Source of the DNA: Brachionus rotundiformis
Lineage: Eukaryota; Rotifera; Eurotatoria; Ploima; Brachionidae
Length of the DNA: 64,000 nt
Direction: 5' to 3'
Assembly (NCBI GenBank): GCA_016802295.1
Contig: JAESIW010000020.1
Coordinates: 399,640 to 463,639 of the forward strand
Positions 34,861-47,200 of the stretch are shown piece after piece. The notes beneath the pieces were generated by a model. The model searched no databases and was not told where the DNA came from. It saw only the letters and a list, made by a program, of their open reading frames with translations. The position numbers and the translations under genes were made by a program. The number at the start of each line of letters is the position of its first letter. Position 1 is the stretch's first letter.

Positions 34861-35071
34861 ACCGTATTCTCGTTCAAATAAGTGCCTCCCTAAGAACTCT
34901 ATTTTTAAAGCTAATCAAAAGTGGCTTAGTTCTATCTATGTTGCTTTCTTGTAAAGCACACTTAGATCTTTATATAATATTCAATTTGAAGGAAATTTTT
35001 AATCATCTAAGGGCTTTAAATTCTTCAATAAAGACACGATTTTCGGGGCACTTATTTGTAAGGGTTTACGG
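34861..35071. mobile_element. Short MITE, Tigger/pogo-like ends
   Basis: Left end ACCGTATTCTCGTTCAAATA followed by AGTGCC. The right end reverse-complements to GCCGTAAACCCTTACAAATA followed by AGTGCC. Imperfect inverted repeats of about 28 bp, 211 bp overall, noncoding. The class is a guess based on the ends. Confidence 0.5.
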
Positions 35072-35089
35072 CAAAAGTACATCAATAAG

Positions 35090-35445
35090 GGGGTTGTGAA
35101 GTTGGTTTCAATTCGATCATTTCAATTCAGAAAAACTTGAATAACTATTTTACTGAAAGAGATAATTTAGTTCCATAAAATGCTCAATTGTAAGCAAATT
35201 TGCTTAATTCAGTAAAATAAGTCTGCAAAATACTCTGCAATTTTATGCATTTTGCACGCCATTAAAAAGTATTCAAATCAATTGTGCACTCACTTTGCAG
35301 AGTTTTTGCAGACATATATTTTCATATTAAGCAAAGTTGCTTAAACATTAAGCAGTTTACAGAACTAAATTATTCCTTATAGTAAAAAAGTTATTCAAAT
35401 TTTTCTGAATTGAAACGATCGAATTGAAAAGAACTTCACAGCCCC
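35090..35445. mobile_element. 356-bp MITE, non-autonomous kin of giant element
   Basis: Ends are inverted repeats of about 65 bp starting GGGGTTGTGAAG (left) and GGGGCTGTGAAG (right, reverse-complemented). Both are followed by TTTCAATTCGATC and TTTCAATTCAG. A perfect 9-bp duplication ATCAATAAG flanks it (35081-35089 and 35446-35454). The arms also share the AAGCAAATTTGCTTAA palindrome with the giant element's ends. Noncoding. By ends and target length it is mobilised, or was, by the transposase of the element at 37872-56459. Confidence 0.9.
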
Positions 35446-35454
35446 ATCAATAAG

Positions 35455-35995
35455 ACCACTTTGAATTTATCAATTCGATCTTTAATATATTTGTTTTAAT
35501 AATTCGTCAATTGTGTGCTGCATCGTTCTTGTTCAAAGTTTAGTTAAAAACCATCTTTAAAATTTTCAATTAAGAACTTTTATTGGTCATTCATATTGTA
35601 ACCACAATCTAACATTTAAGCTTATTTGCCAGATGATTGAACAGTCCGCCAACTCATGAGTTTCAACCTCCCTTTTTTATTTTTTAGTATAAATAATTTC
35701 AATTAAATAAACAGTTAAAAATCATAATTCGTTAATTTTGATCTTTCCCCCGCTCATATTTGTATTTTTATTAATATATCAAAATAAAACTATTTAATTA
35801 ATTTGATTTAGAATTTTTTCTATTAAAAAGAACATGAAATACCAAAAGAAACTTTTATTATGCTTTTTGAATAATTATAAAATATAATATCCTATAAATA
35901 TAGATGGTTTAGTTTAAAAGTTGCACATTCTTTGTATTTTCAAAATTAAAAAATTACTCTTAAACACTTTAAGAAATAATCTTGCCTTAATTAAA
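35455..35995. other. Intergenic upstream of hnRNP copy 3
   Basis: AT-rich; no gene. Contains the promoter and 5' untranslated region of the gene starting at 35996. The frame is open back to 35921 but only from a TTG, so I do not extend the protein. Confidence 0.4.
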
Positions 35996-37326
35996 ATGAG
36001 TTCCGGGAACACAGAAAACGGGGATCATCACCCTGAGGAACAGCAGCAAGAGCAACCAATTCAGCAGGAGCAAGAGCAGCAGCAAGAGATTCCACAAGAT
36101 CATGACCAAGGGCATGATGAGCAGCCAGAGGAACAGCAAAATCCGATCAGTGAGCAAACATATCAGGACTATAGTCAAAATGATTCCCAATTAAATGACA
36201 CAAATTTAAACGAGATCAGCCAAAATTCCCAAGACAGCCAGTCAAGCCAGCAGCCTTTGGAACCTGAGCAGTTTAGGAAAGTTTTTGTCGGAGGACTTAG
36301 CTTTAAGACAGACGACGATGCATTCAAAAGCTATTTTTCTAAATTTGGTGAATTGCTTGACTATGTGGTAATGAAAGACCGAGAGTCTGGCAAGAGTAGA
36401 GGTTTTGGCTTTGTCACTTATGCAAATTCATCCCAAGTGGACGAGTTGATGCGCAGCAGACCACATACTATAGATGGTAGACAAGTGGAAACCAAACGAG
36501 CCACTCCCAGAGAGGACTCGGGCCGCCAAGAGGTCCAGGCCACAGTCAAAAAGCTATTTATTGGGGGCATTCGAGACAACATATCAGAGGATGACCTAAG
36601 GTCTTATTTTGGCTCTTATGGAAACATCACTGACTGCATAATCATGAAGGACAAAGAGACCAACAAAACACGAGGCTTTGGCTTTGTTTCGTTTGACGAC
36701 TACGACCCGGTGGACAAGATAATCCTGGAAAAGCATCACACTGTAAACGGAATAGCTTTACAGTGCTTGAAAGCAGTGCCAAAAGACGGGCAAGGACGCA
36801 AGCCTGTGCAGAATGGTCGTGGTCACGGAGGAGGTTACAACCAGTCACAATCAGGATTCAATGGCGGAGGACAGTTTAACCCTAATTTTGGCACACCACC
36901 GATGCCACATTCTGGTTTCCAAATGGGCGGCCAAGTTCCTCAGTTCGGAAGCAATGGCAGCATGCAGAACACCTATGGAAGCTACAACCAGGCACCTTCG
37001 CAACAAAATGGTGGTCAACGACGCGGCGGTGCCGGCGGCGGACCTATTCGAGGAGGTCATGGCAGATTCTCCGGCAGATCTCAAGGCCCTTATTCAGGTA
37101 AATTAAATTTTAATAGTCATTCTCTTGACACATCCTCTTAATTAAGGCGAATAAGAGGTTTTATTAGCTAATTAGAAAATAAATTAAATGAGGATTTTAT
37201 TTAGGCGGTATGCCAGGCCAAGGAGGTTTCAATAGAGGAGGAGGTCGCGGTGTAGGTCAGAGAGGAGGTGGTCGAGGACGAGGACAAGTTGGTTCTGGCC
37301 AGCAACAACCGTTATATAATCAATAA
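35996..37326 (+). CDS. hnRNP A-type RNA-binding protein, copy 3
   Basis: A 407-residue two-RRM protein, exons 35996-37097 and 37205-37326 separated by a 107-bp GT-AG intron. ATG at 35996 gives MSSGNTENGDHHPEEQQQEQ, a glutamine/glutamate-rich N-terminus of about 85 residues, longer than in its paralogues. RRM1: KVFVGGL, KSRGFGFVTY. RRM2: KLFIGGI, KTRGFGFVSF. The tail is glycine-rich with RGG boxes (RRGGAGGGPIRGGHGRF), and exon 2 adds GRGVGQRGGGRGRGQ and ends PLYNQ. The RGG exon and intron make this the copy closest to canonical hnRNP A1. If exon 2 is ignored the protein seems to end prematurely in the intron at 37139. Several AATAAA signals follow the stop. Confidence 0.92.
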
Positions 37327-37862
37327 AAATAAATAAATAGTTTTAATTATTAAAATATGTTCCAAATTTTAAAATAAGAATGTATTTTCAGAAAAAAATA
37401 AGTATATTTTTTCTTATTACTTATAAAATTTTTATTGTAAATAAATGTTCCTTGGAACAAAAGTATTATTATTTTTCTGTAATATAAAATGAAATATGGT
37501 TAAATAAATAAAGAATGTTTAATAAACAAAGAAAAACAGGATTTTAAAGCCAGTTACATAACTTAAATTTAATATATCTAATTAAACAAAGTGAAAACAA
37601 TGCTAAGCTAATCTATCCAGATATTTGACTTTAAATTTTAAATTATCATTTTAGCCTGTGTTTTCTAAATGTGCTGGTTCAAATTATCTGTGCCATTTTT
37701 ATTTCTGAATCCAGATGGTTGAGTCAATAATGGGTGGGAACGTACTGTAATTTAGAGCCATTAGCAATCTATGGTTGCCAACTTAAAAGGTTTTTTAAAC
37801 ATTATATAAATAAATTGCTTAAATTTTTCTTGATTAATTGCTTAATTTTTGATAATACACAA
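37327..37862. other. 3' flank of hnRNP copy 3
   Basis: AT-rich with AATAAA motifs; no gene. The giant transposon starts at 37872 after the left copy of its 9-bp target duplication. Confidence 0.45.
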
Positions 37863-37871
37863 GTAAATTGT

Positions 37872-37937
37872 GGGGTTGTGAAGTTCGTTTCAATTCGATC
37901 ATTTCAATTCAGCGTAACTTGAATAATTTTTAAACGG
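37872..37937 (+). repeat. Left terminal inverted repeat of giant element
   Basis: Begins GGGGTTGTGAAGTTCGTTTC and continues with AATTCGATCATTTCAATTCA. Similarity to the right end fades near 37935. The base after GATC is A here and in the left end of the 356-bp relative, but G in both right ends. Confidence 0.85.
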
Positions 37938-39652
37938 TTTAATTTTTTATAAAAATTTTGAATCAAGCAAATTTAAGCATGTTTGCTCAATATTTTCCCA
38001 ATTTTTTTAAATATTATCTTATATAAGGAAGCATTATCTAATAATTTAAAAATAAAAGTAAAGTTTGTTTTGCAAATTAATAAAAAAACAAAAATAATGT
38101 TATGTTTATTTTTAATTTAACACTCTTTTTAAGATATTAAAATAAAAATTTTTAAATAAAAGTAATCAATTGATAAGTTTTTTGAAAATGTATCGTAAAA
38201 GATAATTAAAAATAAGGAATAAGAATAAAAATGTCAAAAAAGCTTTTACTAAATATGAATTAGCAATGAGTAAATTTGATTAAATTAGGATATAAATTAG
38301 TAAACCCTTTTAAATCGAAGTGATATATAATTTTTCATTTTAATTTATTTAAAGGATTAGAAAACTTAATCAATTAATTAAGAGGTCATTAATATTAATC
38401 ATTTTCTTTAACTTTCCCTGACTTGATCTAAAATGAAAGTTTTATTTTTAAATAATTGTTTTTGCCTTGTTTTTTCAATGTCCCCATTGAAATTGCATTT
38501 TTTTTTAACTCAACAGCTAGTTTGACAATTGTTTTCAATTTTAAAACAGAATGAAAGCAAATACAAATTTTTGGTGCAATTTAAATAATCAAAAAAAAAT
38601 TTATTTAAAAAGTGAATTTGATTTGTTCGCAACAATAATTAAAATTAAAATAATTTTTTTTCAATTAATTAAATTAATAAAAAATATAAAAAAAATAGAA
38701 AGAAAATAAACTAAAAATCACTGATATTGTTCTTTTTCATCAAAAAAGCGATTTTCATTTCATCTAATTGCATTACTAATAAAATTTCTTTAAAATTGTT
38801 GAAAAAAATCAGCTAAATTATGTAATTTCAACAGTTACAAATTTAATATTTAAAATATCATACTTTATCGCTTGAAATGCTTAATGAGTAAGCATTTCCT
38901 GTTCTCTCTTAGTACGCTCGTTTAGATCTGGAAAAAAAAAGCATTGTTGGATATTGGCAAAAAAAGGAAAGGATCGTGTCGAAACGAGAATTAACTGAAT
39001 TTCGAAAATTCAACTCTCTTTTTGTTTTAACTAACAATTCTAATTTCTTTTAGACAGGATTACTTATTTAATTCATAATGAATTTTTTAGAACATAATGA
39101 TCTTTTCATCCTTTCAAAAGGCATTTTGAATACATTTAAGTTTTACAGAAAAAGAAATATTGCTTTTCTACACAAACAGTCAATAAACGATTTGTACACT
39201 TCCAATTCCTTTTTTACAGTCCCTCCCAACAAGCTGCTTATTTTTTCACTCTTCAGTATTAGCTTTTTTAACATCTGTTCTTTCAGAAGTCAAAAAAGCC
39301 AGACCAATCTAAACGAGCAGATTTTCGGATTTTGAGCGAAAAAGCAGGACATTTTAAAAATAAATTTGAATGAGAGGGTTAAAAAATTGAATTTTAATTA
39401 GATCAGAATAGTTAAAATGATTCTGATCTATATAAAAATACCTCTCTTGATGAATTTACATTAAATTAGCTAGATTTATTCCAGCTTTCTTAAAAAATTT
39501 TTTATAAGTAATACAACGAGAAAAATAAAAAACTCATTTAAGAATAAAAAGAATAATATCAGAAAATCATCATTACAAAAAGATGAAAAAATAAATTAAA
39601 AAAATAAACTTTCACAAAAATCATAATTAAATACAAAAAAACAAGGACGTTT
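37938..39652. other. Noncoding left arm of giant element
   Basis: 1.7 kb of AT-rich sequence without a credible gene. An 85-residue frame at 39078-39335 (MNFLEHNDLFILSKG) has no family motif or splice partners. The GC is slightly higher at 38880-39350, which could be a decayed captured fragment. Confidence 0.45.
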
Positions 39653-42600
39653 TTATATGTAGTTTTCTAAATATTTATATTCAGCTAAAAATTTTATCTG
39701 GAGTCTTTCCTTTCCACGAATATAATAAAGTGAACCACTTGGATTTTCAAGAAAAAGTCCTCCTTGTGGCCCAAGATAAACGTTTCTGCCACAACGACTA
39801 CGGCTACTCAGAAATTCACCAACCTTTGTATTCTCTGATGTTCGCGTACAGAGAGTCTTTAAATTAATTTTAATTTTAAATTTTAAAAATTTTCATTATT
39901 TTAAATTACTCTTGTCTCTTTGGTATCTCCATGGGGTAAAGTTTTCTCATCAAATCTTTCTTTTAAAATTTTTTGCTCATTTTCCTTTAATTTTAGTAAA
40001 TTTTAACAAAGATTTTACGTGGACATTTTTTTGTCATTCATTTAAAAATTTTAATCAATTTTGAAATTGAAACTTTAAATTGTCTAAATTTTTCTAATAA
40101 TGTCTTATATCTTTTAAAGTAATTGAGATAATTATGAAATTCCTATGATATATTAGAAGTTAAACAACAAAGCGATTTCAAAATAAGGATAAAAATTTGA
40201 ATGACGAAAAATTATTAGTTCAGAATTTTTTTAATTTACCAATTGTTGAATTTTGGTTATAAGATCATCGTAATGGTTTTCATTATTTTCATTGACAAAC
40301 TTTTTCTTATTATCATTCATATTCTTCAAAAATAAAATTGTCTTGAAATTGTTTAAAAAAAAAAAGGAATTACTTTATTATAATCTGACTTTCGTTCGTC
40401 AAAAAAATCGCTATCCTCAAGCAAATAGGAAAACAAATGACTCTTTTTTAAATCGTCCGGTTTAATTAAGTTGTTAAGATATTCATTTTCCAATTTGAGA
40501 TCTTTTATTTTTTCTTCAAAAAGATCCTTGTATTTGATAATTTTAGCATTGACAGGATTTTTCGGACAATTAGCAAAACTTTAAATATAATGATAACTTT
40601 GATTTTTTAATAAAAACGAAAAAATATAATACCAATAATGCTTATTACGACCAATCTCGGTGTTTCCAGAACCATCGCAATTTCTTGAAGGACATTTTGA
40701 TTGGTTATTTGATATTATTGTAAAATCATTGTCTTCTAGATTTTGATTTTGATTAAAATCTAAATAAAAAAAAAAAAATATATATATTTTATTAGAAAAA
40801 TTAAATACCGTCGACAGAAACTAAAAATTTGCTCCCATAGCCCTTTTCATAATCAGCTTTTCTATAATTATTCTGGTTATTAATGTCTTGCATAACGTAA
40901 GATCTTTCCATTTTATTAGCAAATTTGAGATTAGAAATCTGCTTTGCTTTGTCATCTAGTGCTAATTCATATTCCTTTAGCTGTTGTTCCTTGTCCTTAA
41001 GCAAATCATCTTTATGTTTAATCTCTTAAAAATAAAAATAAAAATAAATAAAAAAATATTCAATATTTAATTGAAAAGTGAATAAACCTTGATCCTTTGA
41101 CGTTCGTAATCTTTCAAAAATCTCTTTTTGGTCCGATATGAGATTCGACGTCATACTCTCATTTTCTTTTATTTTTTGCTCTAATTCTTTTAGACGCTCA
41201 TCTTTTGCTTTTAATTTTTCATTGTTTTCTTTCAGAACTAAATTAATATTTAAATATTCATATTAAGTTGTATTAAAGAATGAAGTTAAATAGATTTACT
41301 TTTTGATTTAATTGTCGACAAATTTTGTTTCTCAGTATTATTCGCAAATTTGAGATTAGAAATCTGCTTTGCTTTGTCTTCTAGTGCTAATTCATATTCC
41401 TTTAGCTGTTGTTCCTTGTCCTTAAGCAAATCATCTTTATGTTTAATCTCTTAAAAATAAAAATAAAAATAAATAAAAAAATATTCAATATTTAATTGAA
41501 AAGTGAATAAACCTTGATCCTTTGACGTTCGTAATCTTTCAAAAATCTCTTTTTGGTCCGATATGAGATTCGACGTCATACTCTCATTTTCTTTTATTTT
41601 TTGCTCTAATTCTTTTAGACGCTCATCTTTTGCTTTTAATTTTTCATTGTTTTCTTTCAGAACTAAATTAATATTTAAATATTCATATTAAGTTGTATTA
41701 AAGAATGAAGTTAAATAGTTTTACTTTTTGATTTAATTGTCGACAAATTTTGTTTCTCAGTATTATTCGCAAATTTGAGATTAGAAATCTGCTTTCTTAG
41801 TTTCAGTATTTCTGAATTGTTTGATGACTGTATTATTTTTAGGCTTTCATTTTTAATTTCAAATTCGGAATTCAGGATTACCATATTTTCCTCATATTCT
41901 TTTTTTAATTTTTCTAGATTTTTAGAAAAATTTTCCTGATTGCAAGAAATTACTTTTAAAATTATAATTAAATTTTTGAAATGCTAAGTAAAGATGCTTT
42001 TTCTTAATTACTTGATTCGAATTCTTCAACTGTCTTCTTAAGCTTAATTTCATATGCATTTTTTTGTTCTTCATTAATTTTTATTGCCTCATTAAGTCGT
42101 TCGCTTAAATCGGACATTTCTTAAATTAGAAATTGAGAAAAAATAAATGAACAAACAGTATATTTATAAAATATACCTTGTTTATTTTCATTGTATATTG
42201 ATAAATTTTCTTTTTTTATTTGAATTTGGTTTAATTGTTCGGACTCTAGAAATATATTTAAAAATATTTTTTTTCACAGACTTTAATTTTTACTATTTGA
42301 TAACGAATCTTTTAATTCAGCAATTAATGAAGAATTATTCTTTATTGTGGACTGCAATATTGAATTTTCTTTTTGAATATCTTCATATGTCTTCTTTAGG
42401 TCCTCATGATCATCTTCTAAATTTTTGAATCTTATTATGCTTTTCTCAAGTTCTCTTTTAATTTTTGAGGTTTCTTTCTCTGATAACTCTTGTTCTTTTA
42501 CAACTTTTTCATAATCCTCTGAGACATTCTTAAACAACACTTGTTTTTGATTATTCTTATCCTTTTAAAAAAAACTTATGTTCATTTAATTAAAATTTTT

Positions 42601-44082
42601 ATCAAAAACTAACCAGTAAAATTTTTATTTCCTCTTGTAAATCATTTATTTTGATTTCGAGTTCCTCCTTTTCTAAAGCAAACTGTTTACTCATTGCATC
42701 CAGAATGTTTTCCACTTCAAATACATTATGAGAGTTTATAAAAGATGTATGCTGATTTATTGAAATTTGTTCTCCTAATTGCACATCATTTTTTAACGTG
42801 GATGAAATTTCGCCGTCGTTTTTCACCAAGCTGGAAACTTCTTCATCTAATTTTGGGCATAAAACTTCACCGTCCTCTACCAAAGAATCTGAAATTTCAC
42901 CATCTTCTTTCTCTGAGCTGATAACTTCTTCTTCATCAAACTGTGAGCAAAAAATTTCCACTTCCTCCTTTACAGAATCTGAAATTTCATCATCTTCTTT
43001 CACCAAGCTGGAAACTTCTTCATCTAATTTTGGGCATAAAACTTCACCGTCCTCTACCAAAGAATCTGAAATTTCACCATCTTCTTTCTCTGAGCTGATA
43101 ACTTCTTCTTCATCAAACTGTGAACATGAAATTTCACTATCCTCCATCACTGAATCTGAAATTTCACCATCTTCTTTCTCCGAGCAGAAAACTTCTTCTT
43201 CATCTAACTCTGAGCTTAAATTACCATCATCTCTAGTTTTTATCGTTTCGAACAATTCTTCGCTATTTCTATTATTATGGTCAGCTTCTTCTTCCATGTC
43301 TATATTCATTTCAAAATTTTGAATGTTCATTAAAGATTTTTCTTTAAATCTTTTATTTGAAAACCAATTCTGGACAAAAAATTTTGATTTAATGATAATT
43401 TATTTTATTAATTTATTAAATGGTAAACTTACACGAACTTGTTGTTTTTGGTATCGACATTCCAAATAAAGAATAATGTTATTTATATCTGAATGATTTG
43501 GTTTGTTGTTCCGCGCATAATAAGTATTCAGATAAATCAAATCATTCTTATCAAAAATGCTCTTTCTACCTCTTTTTTTCTTCTGAAAAAATAAAGTTGG
43601 TGAAAGAGGTGTTTCTGACTCTGAATTGGATTTAACAGATGTCCCTTTTCTTTTTCGTATTGTTGTTGTTGGTTGTTCTTTGTTAATAATTATTTAACAT
43701 TTTAATAAAATTTTAACAAAGAAAATCTTTACGAGATTGTTGATTTATTTCTGAACTCCCTTTAAAAGAATTCATTATCTTCTCTCTGATGCTCGCAAAG
43801 GCTTCTAAAGGGTTTTTATCAACATATTTCTGAAAAAAATTTATAAATTTAAATTTATAATTTAAATAAAACAACCTTTAAACAATTGATGGAGTTATTA
43901 AGAAGATTTTTTGGGTAGTTTGCGAAAAATCTCTTTAAAACTTCTTTGTATTGTTCCTGAATTTTTGGTGTTACAATATTAAATTCACTTTTCGATTTCC
44001 TTACAAATGAATTTCCAGTAATTTTCATGGCAAAACTAGCCAATGTTTCGTTAGACTTCGACTTCCTGAAGTTTCCGTTCAT
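39653..44082 (-). CDS. Homeodomain / coiled-coil / C2HC zinc-finger protein
   Basis: Large multi-exon gene inside the giant transposon, start ATG at 44082 (MNGNFRKSKSNETL) and stop at 39653-39655. Domains in order: a basic N-terminus; a homeodomain from KKKRGRKSIFDKNDLIYLNT (exon ending at 43433) across an intron into NWFSNKRFKEK (from 43369), which gives helix 3 as QQVRNWFSNKR, close to TALE-type homeodomains; an acidic segment with two 59-residue repeats (42602-43370); a long coiled coil spread over many small exons (40800-42540), two of which are in a 425-bp tandem duplication; a MyT1-type C2HC finger (CPSRNCDGSGNTEIGRNKHY, then SFANCPKNP after the intron, near 40740-40560); and a C-terminal exon (39660-39860) with CGRNVYLGPQGGLFLENPSG. 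Probably DNA-binding. Exon borders between 39900 and 42540 are approximate. Some could be alternative or decayed. Confidence 0.7.
40919..41780. repeat. 425-bp tandem duplication of coiled-coil exons
   Basis: The block starting GCAAATTTGAGATTAGAAAT occurs at 40919, 41344 and 41769, a spacing of exactly 425 bp each time. The first two units are nearly identical over their whole length, introns included. Each unit carries two small exons of the coiled coil (LKAKDERLKELEQKIKENES and DKEQQLKEYELAL). Confidence 0.92.
42824..43200 (-). repeat. 177-bp repeats encoding acidic segment
   Basis: The block beginning CACCAAGCTGGAAACTT occurs at 42824 and 43001, a period of 177 bp or 59 codons. It encodes EKEDGEISDSLVEDGEVLCP then KLDEEVSS. 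A shorter third partial unit follows to about 43200. The period is a multiple of three, so the frame is preserved. Confidence 0.9.
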
Positions 44083-44261
44083 TTTTTCGATAGTTTAGAT
44101 TTTTTTTAAATCTAAATTTCGAGTTTTTAAATCAATATTAAATATAAATTTTATAAAAGTGTTGTTTATAAAGACAACAAAATGGTGAACAAATTAAAAA
44201 AAAAATTTTTGATTTATTATTTTTAAAATTTAGATTTTATTTGATCTTAAGAAATACAGTT

Positions 44262-47200
44262 TTAAGAATGGTTGTATTTTACAAGTAAACAATCAATAAT
44301 TTCACATTGCTCGCATTCGTTTTTTTTTAAGCATTTTGAATGATAAGAATGAATGCAATCAAAACCTATTATTTCTTGATCGGAATCTTTCTTCCCACAT
44401 ATACAACATAAATTCACTTTGCCTACATATTTCAAATTTTCTTTATATAATTCATCAAAAATCACTTTTCTGAATCGATATGGACATTTTTCTCTTATTT
44501 TTAACTCTTTGTTACTTACATCAACATCTAATAAGCTTTCGAAAAACATACAAACAAAAACACCACAGCTTACTCCATCATTTTGCAAAGGATGTACAAA
44601 TTTCCTTAAAATCCATTTTTTATCACATAAATCCTTCCGATAGGTGCAAAACAATCTAAAAATTTTTAAAAGATCATTATATATTGAAGAAAGCAAGCTA
44701 TTTTCTATTACTTCCACTTTTCAAAATAGATATCATCATTCTCGGCACCTAATGAATCTAAGAACGAAAAACTTTGATTCTTCACATCTACAAAGAATAG
44801 ACACCAATGATGACGGAGTGGATCATAAACCAAGCCAGCGATCATTGAATACGAATTCAAATCCTACAAGAATATTTTATTTATATTTTAAAAATATGTT
44901 ATTTATAAAAAAATTCAAATTACTTCATCAAAAATATTCTCACTCAAGAACATACCATTAAAAATTTTACTTGTCGAGAAATAATCAATGATTCTTATAT
45001 TAAATGTTTGGCCTTTAGTTTGGAAATAATTAAAAATAATCTAAAAATTAAAATTTACAAATCAAATTTAAAATCTTAAATTTTTTTAAAAAATAATATT
45101 TACTTCGTCACTTAACAGGTCATTATTTAGAAGCTCAAAGACATTTTTGCATGTCATTTTCGAATAATTAGAATAAAAAAAGATGTGGTCCTTGAAACAA
45201 ATCGAAACTTCGGCTCTAAATTCAGAATTCTCAACATCAATTAATGGTATTGAAAACAATTCTGATTTTCCACGAAACTGAGTTTTGAGAGAATCTTCCT
45301 GCTTAAAATTGTCAATCCCAAAAGTAAACTTGTTAGCAAAATATATTCCTTTTTCTTTTGTTAATTTTTTTTCCTTCTTAAACTCCCATTTTTCTTCTTC
45401 CTCGGAATTGTTGTGTCCATCTTTAATTTTAGAGAAATCGATACAATCTATTTCATAAAACTGTTTAAATTTCATCGAAAGATAACTGTAATATGGAATT
45501 ACAATTTCGCTTGGAAAAAGAAGACGCTTAAATTTTAACCGTTTATTTATGTCTAGAATATTATTTCTGAAATATCCAAACCATGATTCTACAGGATTAT
45601 TAGTCAATCGTGTAAGTTGAGATCTTTGAGGAAAATTGTCTTTTTCCAACGAAATTAGAACTCCACTCCATAAAGGTACCAAATGAATCCTTTTTTCTAT
45701 AATTTTCATCAAAATTGGCTTGTAAAACTCATTTGTTTTAATGATTTGATCTTTAGACTCTTCTTTTATGCATTTTTTATAAAAACTCAACCGTTGCTCA
45801 AAGAACTTTGTAAATGGTGAATCCAAAATATAATTTTTGGACATATCATTCGGGAAATATATATCTTCTATTCCAGATTCCTTTGAAGTTATCAAAAATT
45901 TACGATCAAATTTTTTAAAAAGTTGATTAAGCCAGTCATAATTCCTAATGCTTATCTCTATATTCATTCTAACGAGCGAACGAAGTAATAACTGAGATAA
46001 TTTAGGTTGACAAAATATAGTGACCATATCTTCCAAATTCTGATTAAATTCATCAATCGAGGAAGAGTTTTGAAGCATTGTAAAGCAATAAATAAATGCT
46101 GCACGCATCTTTTCGGTTATTTTTCCCTTTGTTATATTAACATCATCAAGATCATCGATTATTATTTTTAAAAAATGAGTTGAACAAATATAGATTTTTG
46201 AATTTAAAATTTTCGAAAAGGAATAATCTTTCAAAACGACAATTTTGTAGCTTAATTTCAGATATTGAATAATATCACAGTTTAAAATGATCCTCAAAAG
46301 TGCGTTTATATTTGCCCAGCTAAAATCTGTAACAATGATTTTCGGATAATAATCGGGTTTTAATTTCTTAAATGATGACGTAATTTTTAAAAGGTTAATA
46401 GATATATTTGTTGTGTCGTTTTCAGTTGAAAAAAAATCTGCTATTGGAATCAATGATTTATTAATTGGATCATAACTTACAATTGAATATAATAGTGGCT
46501 TTTTTTGATTGAAAATAGCAGGAATAAAAAGGCCGGAAGCGTCAAAATACCAAACTGGATTTCTTTTCTGAATGCTATCCCACATCCTTAACTGAATTTC
46601 AGAATAAATGTTCATGGAGAAAGGCGAAATGGATATTTCTTGAATGAATCCTTTTATCCCTTTTTTACAAGTGCTTTTAACTAATAGGTCAAATGAAGAT
46701 TTCGCTGCATCTGCATCCGATCTCACCTCATTGAATAATTTAAATCTATGTGTATGTTCACTTGACATCTTCCTAATTACTAAATAATCGATCGGATGGT
46801 TAGTTTTGATATGATTTTGGGCTCTGAAGTTAGTAATTCCCATCGATTTAATTTCTTGAGACATTAACTCTCTTTTTTCTCCAATAATTCTTTTGTTTTT
46901 GGGGTTTACTACACACGATTTGTGATTTATTTTATATTTTTCCAAGTTGATAATTAGTTCGTCCATTTCGAAAGACGGAATATTAAGTTTGAAGGAGTTT
47001 TCACATGATATGCAGGAAAATATACCATTCCAACAATGTCCTTTTTTCCTTCCATTTTCTTTCCTAAACCAGTTTGAACCATATTTTAGCCAACACAGAA
47101 TACCAATAGCCTGAAATTTCAAAGATATAAATTCACAAAATTCGGCATTGAATCGTTTTCGACTATCCGTTTTACTTGTTTGAATAAATTTTTTCAACTT

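Noticed and set aside
34648..35099. Two small plus-strand frames
   Set aside because: They overlap MITE ends and contain no family motif; likely chance frames.
36813..37106. Overlapping frames antisense or out of phase in the hnRNP genes (also 20996-21634, 32383-32739, 57378-57734)
   Set aside because: They are mirror frames of the repetitive glycine/asparagine tails. The hnRNP frame explains the sequence.
39078..39335. 85-residue plus-strand open frame inside the left arm
   Set aside because: No domain, no splice partners and composition of AT-rich noncoding DNA.
42798..43322. 174-residue serine-rich plus-strand frame
   Set aside because: Antisense shadow of the acidic repeats in the homeodomain gene. 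Glutamate codons read as serine/phenylalanine on the other strand.
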